From NCBI GenBank assembly GCA_900319985.1, contig ONQL01000008.1, positions 8,208 to 72,207 on the forward strand: a stretch of 64,000 nt of DNA. Reading direction: 5' to 3'. Of the stretch, positions 16,998-24,557 are shown piece by piece. Numbering within the stretch: the stretch's first letter is position 1; the number at the start of each line of letters is the position of its first letter. The position numbers were made by a program, and so were the translations under genes. The notes under the pieces are model-generated. The model made no database searches and was not told where the DNA came from. It saw only the letters and a list, made by a program, of their open reading frames with translations. This stretch comes from an uncultured Methanobrevibacter sp. Its GTDB lineage: Archaea > Methanobacteriota > Methanobacteria > Methanobacteriales > Methanobacteriaceae.

Positions 16998-17405
16998 ATG
17001 TCAAATATAGAAAAAGTTAACGAAATATTAGAAAAAGTAGAAGAATTTTACCTTGCAACCGTCGATGGAGACAAACCAAAAGTAAGACCATTAGGATTCC
17101 ACTTATTAGATGGGGACAAAATCTACTTTGGTGTTGGAACCTTCAAAGCAGTCTATAAACAAATGGAAACTAACCCAAATGTTGAAATCGCTGCATGGGA
17201 CGGAGAACACTTCTTAAGATATTATGGTGTTGCCAATTTAACCAAAAATGAAGAAATAGTTGAAAAAGCATTTGAACTCATGCCTGAAATTGCCGAAGCA
17301 TACAAGGCAAACGGCTGGGAAATGGGAGTCTTTTTCCTAGACAATGCTACAGCCGAAATCAGAAACATGATGGAAGTTGAAGAAACATATGAATTTGAGT
17401 ATTAA
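16998..17405 (+). CDS. Pyridoxamine 5'-phosphate oxidase-like flavoprotein
   Basis: From ATG 16998 (AGAGG eight bases upstream) the product has 135 residues and begins MSNIEKVNEILEKVEEFYLA. The pattern FYLATVDGDKPKVRPLGF is the FMN-binding split-barrel signature of the PNPOx family, here of the short archaeal/clostridial type, and NPNVEIAAWDG is the second strand pair. Such proteins are small FMN or F420 binding redox proteins; the true substrate is unknown. A strong bidirectional hairpin follows. Confidence 0.85.
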   Translation: MSNIEKVNEILEKVEEFYLATVDGDKPKVRPLGFHLLDGDKIYFGVGTFKAVYKQMETNPNVEIAAWDGEHFLRYYGVANLTKNEEIVEKAFELMPEIAEAYKANGWEMGVFFLDNATAEIRNMMEVEETYEFEY

Positions 17406-17416
17406 CAATACTCAAA
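17394..17416. terminator. Bidirectional hairpin terminator
   Basis: TTTGAGTATT-AAC-AATACTCAAA forms a perfect 10-bp stem spanning the stop codon of the rightward gene and lying just beyond the end of the leftward glutamate-synthase-like gene. Confidence 0.65.
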
Positions 17417-17429
17417 CTCTTATTTAAAA

Positions 17430-18815
17430 TTAAACATGTCTAATATCAGTATAATCAGATATTTCCGAATTTATTGTAGACAAATCATTAATGTTCAAGT
17501 CATGCACATTTTCATGACCAGTTATTCTTGCAAAAGTTTTTAACTCTTCAGTTGAAACTTTTAGGTAATTTTCAACTCTTTTTGAAGCAGATTCTATTTT
17601 TAACCTTTGTCTTAATTCTTCATCCTGCGTTGCAACACCAACAGGACAATCCCCACTATCACAAATTTTATACTGCTGACATGCAGCGGCAATCATTGCA
17701 GCAGTACCTATTGCTATTGCATTTGCCCCCATTGCCAATGCCTTTGCAAAATCAGAGGATACCCTTAAACCGCCAGTTATTGTTAAGGAAATATCGCTTT
17801 CATGTTCATCCAGATATTTTCGAGCCCTTGAAAGAGCATAAACAGTTGGAACGGATGTAGCATCCCTGATTAACTTTGGACTTGCACCCGTTGAGCCTCC
17901 ACGACCATCAATAGTGATGAAATCTGGTTCAGCATATAGCACATATTCCAAATCATCTTCAATTCTTCCGGCAGCAAATTTTAAACCAACTGGTCTGCCA
18001 CGAGATCTTGTTCTTAAATCATCCACCAACTCTTTCAAATCATCTTTAGTTTCAACACCCGGAATTGTTGCTGGAGAATGGATATCAACTCCCAAAGGCT
18101 TTCCACGGATTTCTGCAATTTCTAAAGTTACTTTTTCACCTTGAAGCTGTCCTCCAAGACCCGGTTTGGTTGCCTGACCAATTTTAATTTCGATTGCATC
18201 GACATTCTTTAAGTTTTCTTCAGTTACCGAATACTGATTTGGAACATACTCAAAAATATATCTGTAAGCATTATCCATCTCTTCGGGAAGTATTCCTCCT
18301 TCACCACTGCATTGTGCTGTTTTAATAGCCGCACTACCTTTCGCAAGTGCAATTTTAGTTTCCCTTGACAATGCTCCAAATGACATATGGGTAATGTAGA
18401 TTGGACTTTCAATGACCAATGGTTTTTTAGCATTTTTACCTATGACTGTCTGAGTGTTTACATCGACATCACCCTCCAATGGCTGAGGGTTTAACTGATT
18501 TCCCAAAATTAGTATTTCATCCCAATTGGGCATTGACAAATCTGTATACATTGCAGATACCAATGATTTGCCCGTAATTGCCATTTGATGAATTGAATCC
18601 ATTTGTCTTATGTCTTTATCGCTTTTTGCATATTTCTTGTCATAGGACAAATTAGAATCTTCCTGTGTTGAATTTTCACTAGAGTGTGAATTTTCTACTT
18701 TTACAAATTTAGATATCGGCTGACCGCAAATCGGACATTTATCTAAATTTTTTAAAAGTATTCCTGTAGCTTCTTCGTTATGAATGTGGCCGCAAATAGT
18801 ACATTTGTATATCAT
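17430..18815 (-). CDS. gltB: Glutamate synthase-like FMN protein with rubredoxin domain
   Basis: ATG 18815 gives 461 residues. Residues 1-40 are a rubredoxin-like domain with CTICGH and CPICGQ pairs. The rest is the FMN/Fe-S synthase domain of archaeal-type glutamate synthase: THMSFGALSRE, GEGGILPEE, IEIKIGQATKPGLGGQL, FITIDGRGG, and near the end the three-cysteine cluster motif CQQYKICDSGDCPVG. The glutaminase domain is a separate gene in archaea and is not in this window. The fused rubredoxin suggests reduced rubredoxin or ferredoxin feeds the synthase site. TTG 18824 is an alternative start. Confidence 0.85.
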   Translation of the reverse strand: MIYKCTICGHIHNEEATGILLKNLDKCPICGQPISKFVKVENSHSSENSTQEDSNLSYDKKYAKSDKDIRQMDSIHQMAITGKSLVSAMYTDLSMPNWDEILILGNQLNPQPLEGDVDVNTQTVIGKNAKKPLVIESPIYITHMSFGALSRETKIALAKGSAAIKTAQCSGEGGILPEEMDNAYRYIFEYVPNQYSVTEENLKNVDAIEIKIGQATKPGLGGQLQGEKVTLEIAEIRGKPLGVDIHSPATIPGVETKDDLKELVDDLRTRSRGRPVGLKFAAGRIEDDLEYVLYAEPDFITIDGRGGSTGASPKLIRDATSVPTVYALSRARKYLDEHESDISLTITGGLRVSSDFAKALAMGANAIAIGTAAMIAAACQQYKICDSGDCPVGVATQDEELRQRLKIESASKRVENYLKVSTEELKTFARITGHENVHDLNINDLSTINSEISDYTDIRHV

Positions 18816-18865
18816 AGTAACCAACTCTTGAGTTAATAAGGAATAACCTATTATAAATATTTTAT

Positions 18866-19585
18866 CTATTCACAAATTTCGTTAATAATCGATAGTGCAT
18901 TGAGTGACCTTGGAAAGCCAATATAAGGTAAAACTATTGTTATGGCTGAGACTAATTTCTCTTTGGTATTTCCAACAGACAAATTACCTTGAGTATGACC
19001 TCTAAGCTGGTTTTCACAACCACCAAGTGTCGCAATGAAAACAAAAGTGATTAGTTCCCTTTGCTTATCGTTTAAACCGTCACGAGTGTAAAAATCACCA
19101 AAGCAAAATCCTTCTAGAAAAGTGTTGAAGTGTTTCTGACCTTCAGGAGTATTGTCATTCATTGCCTGAATCATTTCAGCTCCAAAATACTTATCCTGAA
19201 TTTCACGTCCCTTTTGACGCCTGTCTTCGGAAGTTGTATTTGACCTGTTTTCCAAAGGTAAATCAATCCCCTTTTTGTCAAACACTTTAATTACAACTCC
19301 GAAGAAATTGTGTGCCCGACCAAATCCGACATAAGGTACAGACTGATAGAGCAATTCCTTAACCTCTTCCGGAGTTACGTATTTATTAACTGACGAAAGC
19401 AAAATCTTTTTAAAAGCCTTAGGTGACTGACAGGCAATCAGTGAAGCCAATGTCACCAATACTGATTCTTTTTGAGTTAATGTAGAGTATTCATATACTT
19501 CATTGAAAGCAAATCTTTTAAATATCTCATGAAATTCCGGGTCATTTTTCTGAATCCTTCCAAAATTGTCGTATAAATCATTCAT
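18866..19585 (-). CDS. Double carboxymuconolactone decarboxylase-family protein
   Basis: A 239-residue protein with two CMD/AhpD-type helical domains, about 20-115 and 135-239. The first has LVTLASLIACQSPKAF and YVGFGRAHNFF; the second TFVFIATLGGCENQLRGHTQ, with a lone cysteine and histidine at the usual active site place rather than a CxxC pair. Family members act as lactone decarboxylases or alkylhydroperoxidase-like reductases; many archaeal ones are uncharacterised. The CxxC thiol pair is absent, which argues against AhpD-type peroxidase activity. Confidence 0.8.
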   Translation of the reverse strand: MNDLYDNFGRIQKNDPEFHEIFKRFAFNEVYEYSTLTQKESVLVTLASLIACQSPKAFKKILLSSVNKYVTPEEVKELLYQSVPYVGFGRAHNFFGVVIKVFDKKGIDLPLENRSNTTSEDRRQKGREIQDKYFGAEMIQAMNDNTPEGQKHFNTFLEGFCFGDFYTRDGLNDKQRELITFVFIATLGGCENQLRGHTQGNLSVGNTKEKLVSAITIVLPYIGFPRSLNALSIINEICE

Positions 19586-19722
19586 AATAATATCTTTAAT
19601 TTTGTTAAATAATTAAATTTCCGATTTGTCATAGAAATATGATGATGCTGGCTGGTACTTAGGAGAATTTGTAAAAAAAGAGATTAAGCAAAGAAATAAT
19701 GCTCAATAAAAAAAAAGTAAAG

Positions 19723-19745
19723 ATAAGGGAATCATTCTCCCTTAT
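19723..19745 (-). terminator. Hairpin terminator of the symporter operon
   Basis: ATAAGGGA and TCCCTTAT form an 8-bp stem with a 7-base loop overlapping the end of the small accessory gene; a run of T residues follows on the minus strand. Confidence 0.65.
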
Positions 19746-19845
19746 TCCAGTTCACAATACCATAAACAATACATAAAAGTGTGGATAAAATAATTCCAAC
19801 ATAAACTCCCCAAATCAATGGGTCCTCTATTCCTAAAATCATCAT
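19732..19845 (-). CDS. Symporter small accessory protein, 37 residues
   Basis: The stop codon of the symporter overlaps the ATG of this frame (TAATG at 19843-19847). The product begins MMILGIEDPLIWGVYVGI and ends IVNWNKGE: one membrane helix (about 12-31) flanked by a D-P and a W-N-K-G motif. This matches the type of tiny proteins encoded beside solute:sodium symporters and annotated as symporter small accessory proteins. The tight overlap implies one-to-one translation with the transporter. It probably stabilises or regulates the symporter. Confidence 0.8.
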   Translation of the reverse strand: MMILGIEDPLIWGVYVGIILSTLLCIVYGIVNWNKGE

Positions 19846-21455
19846 TATACATCACTTCCTTTTTTGTCTATGTTTTCAAATGCTTTGTCAACCACCTCTT
19901 GAGCAGGAGGCTTGGTAAGTAAACTTACTACTATTACAAATATTGCTGAAACCGGAACAGCAATTAGCATCACATCAATAAACGGCCATGGTGCTGCAGG
20001 CAAGAGTGTATCAATACCAAATATGAATTTACAAATTCCAAGACCAACTGCAGTCTTTTTGAATACAAACATTAACCAGAACAGACTTACGAATGTTCCG
20101 GACAATATTCCTGCAATTGCTCCAAGTCTTGTAATTCCTTTCCAATAAAGTGCACCTAAAAATACCGGCAGGAATGCTGCTGCACAGATTTCAAAGAATA
20201 AACTAGTTCCAAGTGCAACCACACTTCCAGGAAGTGAAAATGCCATAACCAATGCTAAAATAATAGCTATTAAAATACCCACTCTGGAAATTGATACTTG
20301 ATCCAATTTTTGTTTTGATTTGTCTCTTAAAGTGTGATATATATCCACACCAAATGCGGTTCCCTGAGTATGCAATTGTGAGGATATGGTTGACATTGCA
20401 GCCGCAATTAAGGACAATAAGAAAATATATACAAACCATTCAGGCAATGCCATTGTAATGAATGTAGGAATAATCTTATCAATATTTCCTCCAACAACAT
20501 CCACTGCAATTTTACCTAATTTATCCATGAAATATACATTTGAAAGTGATCCTACAATGTAAGCAGTTGTAGGCATGATTGCAATGAATATTCCACCAAT
20601 CAAAACAGACCTGTTCAATTCCATATCAGATTTAACAGTCATGAATCTTACAATTAATGAAGGTTGTGCGAGTACCCCAATACCCACACCAATTAATGTA
20701 GATGAAACTAAAGACCACCAGAATGGTGTTCCGAATTCCGGGAACGAAGTCCAACCCGTTCCACCAGTAGCCAAAGCATCGGCAGGATACAAGTTACCCA
20801 TATTCGTAAGTGCAGTATTTGCAGTATCGATTCCGCCAAGCAACCAATATATAAATACAAGCAGGAACACCATAGCTAAAACCATTATTGTTCCCTGAAG
20901 TGCATCAGTATACATTACACCACGTATACCACCAAATAGAACATAAAATGTAATAATGATTGATAAAATTAAAAGTGCGATACTGAAATCAATCAATAGA
21001 GATGATTCCAAAAATCTAGCTGCACCAATCAATACAACAGCTGCATAGATTGGCATTGCACAAAAAATAATTAATCCAGATACTGACTGAATAAATTTAC
21101 TGTCAAAACGTTTACCTAAAAACTCGGGAAAAGTCAATGATTCCAATGCATGACCCATACGTCGAGTTCTTTTTCCTAAAAATACAAAAGCGATGAACAC
21201 ACCAATAATGATATTCAAGAATGCTAACCATAAAACACTCATACCATATTGGCCCGCAACACCTCCAAAACCAACAATAGCTGCCGTTGAAATAAACGTA
21301 GCACCATAACTCATTGCCATGATAAATGGATGTGTATCTTTACCAGCTATCATAAAATCTTCAGAGGAATTAGTTTTTTTGTATGCATAATAGCCTACAA
21401 GAACCAAAGCAAAAATGTAGACTATAAATACAATTGCCAAAATCATTACATCCAT
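19845..21455 (-). CDS. Sodium:solute symporter family transporter
   Basis: A 536-residue polytopic membrane protein (about 13 helices) of the SSS family. Hallmarks are EDFMIAGKDTHPFIMAMSYG near the start, GFGGVAGQYGMSVLW, and GVMYTDALQGTIM with the Na+ site region. It resembles the acetate/pantothenate/proline subgroups; substrate not readable. It is divergent from an aryl-CoA ligase gene and next to iorAB, so uptake of an aryl acid is a reasonable guess. The accessory protein gene overlaps its stop codon. Confidence 0.88.
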   Translation of the reverse strand: MDVMILAIVFIVYIFALVLVGYYAYKKTNSSEDFMIAGKDTHPFIMAMSYGATFISTAAIVGFGGVAGQYGMSVLWLAFLNIIIGVFIAFVFLGKRTRRMGHALESLTFPEFLGKRFDSKFIQSVSGLIIFCAMPIYAAVVLIGAARFLESSLLIDFSIALLILSIIITFYVLFGGIRGVMYTDALQGTIMVLAMVFLLVFIYWLLGGIDTANTALTNMGNLYPADALATGGTGWTSFPEFGTPFWWSLVSSTLIGVGIGVLAQPSLIVRFMTVKSDMELNRSVLIGGIFIAIMPTTAYIVGSLSNVYFMDKLGKIAVDVVGGNIDKIIPTFITMALPEWFVYIFLLSLIAAAMSTISSQLHTQGTAFGVDIYHTLRDKSKQKLDQVSISRVGILIAIILALVMAFSLPGSVVALGTSLFFEICAAAFLPVFLGALYWKGITRLGAIAGILSGTFVSLFWLMFVFKKTAVGLGICKFIFGIDTLLPAAPWPFIDVMLIAVPVSAIFVIVVSLLTKPPAQEVVDKAFENIDKKGSDV

Positions 21456-21525
21456 AAATAATTACCTCTTAAAAAGAAATATTAAAAATATAATTCAATA
21501 TTACAATTATTTATATACTATAAAA

Positions 21526-21536
21526 TGATATATAAA
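21526..21536 (-). promoter_or_regulatory. TATA-box candidate for the symporter
   Basis: On the minus strand TTTATATATCA lies about 70 bases upstream of the symporter start, matching the archaeal TATA-box consensus TTTATATA. The untranslated leader would be about 45 bases. Confidence 0.45.
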
Positions 21537-21550
21537 CATTAGCATAAAGA

Positions 21551-21579
21551 TACATTAATGTACAATAAAGTACATTAAT
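21551..21579. promoter_or_regulatory. Tandem palindromic operator candidate
   Basis: TACATTAATGTA (21551-21562) is a perfect 12-bp palindrome; TTAATGTAC and GTACATTAA (21555-21563 and 21570-21578) form a perfect inverted repeat; and TACATTAAT repeats directly at 21551 and 21571, a 20-bp period. The cluster sits between the divergent symporter and ligase genes and so could control both. Confidence 0.5.
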
Positions 21580-21697
21580 ATTATTGGTCAAAATACACTA
21601 AAATTCAGACAATTATATTAAACAGCATTATAAATTTTTATAGTACTTCGAGCCAATAATTAAACATATTAAAAAAAATTATTAAAATAGGGATACT

Positions 21698-22999
21698 ATG
21701 TTTTGGAATGAAAAAGCAGAATGTATGAGCAAAGATGAAAAAGAAGCCCTTCAACTTGAAAGACTTCAGAAAACTGTCAAGCATGCTTATGAAAACATTG
21801 AATTTTATAAAAAAAGATTTGATGAAATTGGATTAAAGCCAGAAGACATAAAAACTTTAAAAGATATCGAAAAAATACCATTTACAACAAAAAGTGATTT
21901 AAGAGAAGCATACCCCTTAGGATTGCTAGCAGTTCCACGTGAAGAAATTGTAGAAGTTCATGCATCATCTGGAACAACAGGCAAACCAACAGTAACCGCA
22001 TATACACAATATGACTTAGATATTTGGGGAGAATGTATTGCACGTGGTCTTAAAATGGCTGGTGCTGAAAAAGAATATATTATCCAAAATGCATATGGAT
22101 ATGGTTTATTTACTGGAGGTTTCGGTATTCACCACGGTGGAAATAAAATGGGCGCAATAACCTTGCCAATTTCTGCAGGAAATACAAAAAGGCAGCTTGA
22201 CACCATGGTAGATTTCCAAAGTGACATACTAACTTGTACCCCTTCATATGCAGCGTACCTTGGAGAATCAAGAGAAAAAGCTGGAATTCCATTAGAAGAC
22301 ATTAATCTCAAAGCAGGAATACATGGAGCAGAAATGTGGACCAGTGAGCTGAGAAATAGAATTGAAACCTCTCTTGGAATTAAAGCCTACAACATTTATG
22401 GATTAACCGAAGTAATGGGCCCCGGAGTTGCTCAGGAATGTGGCGAACAAAATGGAATGCACATTCAAGATGATCATTTCTACCCAGAAATCATCAACTC
22501 AGAAACCGGTGAAACATTAGATTATGGTGAAAAAGGAGAACTTGTTTTAACATCACTAACCAAAACTGGAATGCCTATTTTAAGATTTAGAACAAAAGAC
22601 CTAACTTCATTGATTGATGAAAAATGTAAATGTGGAAGAACAACCGTCAGAATGACAAGAATCACTGGAAGAAGTGATGACATGCTTAAAATCAAAGGAG
22701 TAATGGTATTCCCATCACAAATCGAAAAGGCATTACTCAAAATCAAAGGTATCAGTCCTAATTATATGATTCATGTAACAAGACCAGACATTCTTGATGA
22801 AGTCGAAGTTAAGGTAGAAGCTTCCAAAGAGTTATTCTCCGATGAAATGAAAGAAATGGAAAAAGTAGAAAAACAAATCCAAGCATCAATTAGATCAGAA
22901 ACTGGTTTAAGAGTAGATGTAACATTATGTGAACCAGAATCACTTCCAAGAAGCGAGGGCAAAGCTGTTCGTGTAATTGATGAAAGGAATTTTGAATAG
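21698..22999 (+). CDS. paaK: Phenylacetate/aryl-CoA ligase (AMP-forming)
   Basis: Adenylate-forming ligase of PaaK type, 433 residues. N-terminal AECMSKDEKEALQLERLQ, the P-loop VHASSGTTGKPTVTAYTQ (about 90), the A5 motif YNIYGLTEVMGPGVA (about 233) and C-terminal ITGRSDDMLKIKGVMVFPSQ are all characteristic. It would make aryl-CoA from phenylacetate, 4-hydroxyphenylacetate or indoleacetate, which IOR can reductively carboxylate to aryl pyruvates for aromatic amino acids. An ACT gene follows after eight bases. Confidence 0.88.
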   Translation: MFWNEKAECMSKDEKEALQLERLQKTVKHAYENIEFYKKRFDEIGLKPEDIKTLKDIEKIPFTTKSDLREAYPLGLLAVPREEIVEVHASSGTTGKPTVTAYTQYDLDIWGECIARGLKMAGAEKEYIIQNAYGYGLFTGGFGIHHGGNKMGAITLPISAGNTKRQLDTMVDFQSDILTCTPSYAAYLGESREKAGIPLEDINLKAGIHGAEMWTSELRNRIETSLGIKAYNIYGLTEVMGPGVAQECGEQNGMHIQDDHFYPEIINSETGETLDYGEKGELVLTSLTKTGMPILRFRTKDLTSLIDEKCKCGRTTVRMTRITGRSDDMLKIKGVMVFPSQIEKALLKIKGISPNYMIHVTRPDILDEVEVKVEASKELFSDEMKEMEKVEKQIQASIRSETGLRVDVTLCEPESLPRSEGKAVRVIDERNFE

Positions 23000-23007
23000 G
23001 TGATACA

Positions 23008-23439
23008 ATGGTAGTTCAACAAATTTCAATATTTATAGAAAACAAAGAGGGAAGAATTAAAAAAGCTATTGACACATTAGCTAAAGAAAACATTAACATT
23101 CGCGCACTTTCAATAGCCGATACAACAAAATACGGAATTTTAAGATTAATCGTTTCCGACAATGAAAAGGCAATTAATGCACTTGAAAAAGACGGTTTCG
23201 TTGTAAAAGAAAATGATGTTATCATAGTAGCAGTTCCTGATGAACCAAACGGATTAAATTCCACATTAGCAATCTTTGATGAAAAAGGAATCAATTTAGA
23301 ATACTTATATGCATTTGTAAGTAGTAAAACTGATGAAGCTATAGTAGTTATGAGATTGGAAAATATGGAAAAAGCTATTGGAGTTTTAGAAGATAGTGAT
23401 GCCAACATTTTAAACACTGATGACATTAAAGAACTTTAG
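23008..23439 (+). CDS. ACT-domain regulatory protein (tandem ACT)
   Basis: A 143-residue protein of two ACT domains (about 3-70 and 72-140): QISIFIENKEGRIKKAIDTL begins the first, and LAIFDEKGINLEYLYAFVS starts the second. ACT domains bind amino acids. Proteins of this type are usually adjacent to paaK-like ligase and ior genes, and here the gene follows the ligase by eight bases with its own GGTGATA site. It likely senses an aromatic amino acid and modulates ligase or transcription. Confidence 0.88.
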   Translation: MVVQQISIFIENKEGRIKKAIDTLAKENINIRALSIADTTKYGILRLIVSDNEKAINALEKDGFVVKENDVIIVAVPDEPNGLNSTLAIFDEKGINLEYLYAFVSSKTDEAIVVMRLENMEKAIGVLEDSDANILNTDDIKEL

Positions 23440-23460
23440 AAAAGATTAAAATCTTTTCTA
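23437..23460 (+). terminator. Intrinsic-type terminator after the ACT gene
   Basis: TAGAAAAGATT-AA-AATCTTTTCTA is a perfect 11-bp inverted repeat that starts at the stop codon and is followed by a T-rich tail (23461-23480). Confidence 0.75.
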
Positions 23461-23635
23461 TAACTTATTTTTATTTTTTTAGATTAGAATATCAAAGAAC
23501 TTCTGTTTTTTAGCCATATATTAATAATAACATCTAATATAAACTAATTTTTAAAATCCAATACTAAATGAAACAAAAAAAACTAAAAAAATGCCAAAAA
23601 CATGAAAAAAAAAAGAAAAAAGTAAAGAAAAATAG

Positions 23636-23914
23636 CTAGAATTCTTTAATCATCTTAGCCACATCTTCTTTTGAATAACCTAAACGAACAAAAAGATTTT
23701 TAAGAGATTCATTTTCAGGAATTGAACCCAATTCCCTCCAACTTTTAAAGTCATTTTTTAAAATACCATTGATTAAAAGTTGAATAGTGATTAAATCATC
23801 ACTTTTAACAGCAATAAATGCATCTTCATCAGCAAAAACATTGTCCGGATCAATTAAAGTAAGTTTGCCTGTTACATCTTTTTTTACAATTGCATTATCA
23901 ATTTTGTAAGTCAT
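23636..23914 (-). CDS. Hypothetical protein, 92 residues
   Basis: I do not recognise this protein. ATG 23914 is preceded by GGT and gives MTYKIDNAIVKKDVTGKL; a start at 23932 adds six residues. The sequence looks folded: strands in the first half (AIVKKD, LTLIDP, AFIAVK) and a helical second half (ITIQLLINGIL, LKNLFVRLGYSKEDVAKMI). No membrane segment. It is leftward, 55 bases downstream of iorB, with which it may be cotranscribed. Confidence 0.5.
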   Translation of the reverse strand: MTYKIDNAIVKKDVTGKLTLIDPDNVFADEDAFIAVKSDDLITIQLLINGILKNDFKSWRELGSIPENESLKNLFVRLGYSKEDVAKMIKEF

Positions 23915-23968
23915 AATACCACAACTCTTCACTTACTAAAAACTTTATTTTAAATAGTATTTAAATAT

Positions 23969-24553
23969 TTAACCTTTAATGGATTTATATCCACTTTCAA
24001 TAGCTTTTAAATTCATATCATGGAATTTCGGTTTCAAATTATTTTTCATTGCATCAATGACAGAATCCTTTGATAACGGGAACTTATCATCCGCAGTCAC
24101 AGCACCCAACAAAACCATATTCAATGCCAAAACACTTCCAGCATCAATAGCCAAATTGGTTCCATCAATAGGAAGAACATGCTTAAAATTCTCTTTTAAA
24201 GTTTTAGTTATACTGTCAACACTCGGATAAGCCTTATCTGATGAAGAAGGAATAATTGGATGAGTATTATATACAATTTTAGTTTCACTGTTTACCTTAT
24301 CCAATCCCCTTATGGTTTCAATCGGTTCAAAAGAAAGCAACATGTCTGCACCATGATTTGGAATGATTGAAGAATTGTATCCTCCAATTTTTAATTCAGT
24401 AGAAACAGACCCACCTCTTTGGGACATTCCATGAATTTCACTCATGACTACATCCAAACCCTGATTCATTGCAGCTTCACCTATGATTGTAGAGGTTTTA
24501 ATAATTCCTTGACCCCCAACACCGCAAATATATATACTATAATGATTATCCAT
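23969..24553 (-). CDS. iorB: Indolepyruvate:ferredoxin oxidoreductase beta subunit
   Basis: The 194-residue gamma-domain-like subunit of IOR. It opens YSIYICGVGGQGIIKTSTII, the conserved CoA-region glycine motif of 2-oxoacid:ferredoxin oxidoreductases, and contains MSEIHGMSQRGGSVSTELK, another family mark. With IorA it oxidises aryl pyruvates to aryl-CoA with reduction of ferredoxin, or works in reverse to fix aryl acids. iorA lies four bases upstream in the same operon. Confidence 0.92.
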   Translation of the reverse strand: MDNHYSIYICGVGGQGIIKTSTIIGEAAMNQGLDVVMSEIHGMSQRGGSVSTELKIGGYNSSIIPNHGADMLLSFEPIETIRGLDKVNSETKIVYNTHPIIPSSSDKAYPSVDSITKTLKENFKHVLPIDGTNLAIDAGSVLALNMVLLGAVTADDKFPLSKDSVIDAMKNNLKPKFHDMNLKAIESGYKSIKG

Positions 24554-24557
24554 TTTC

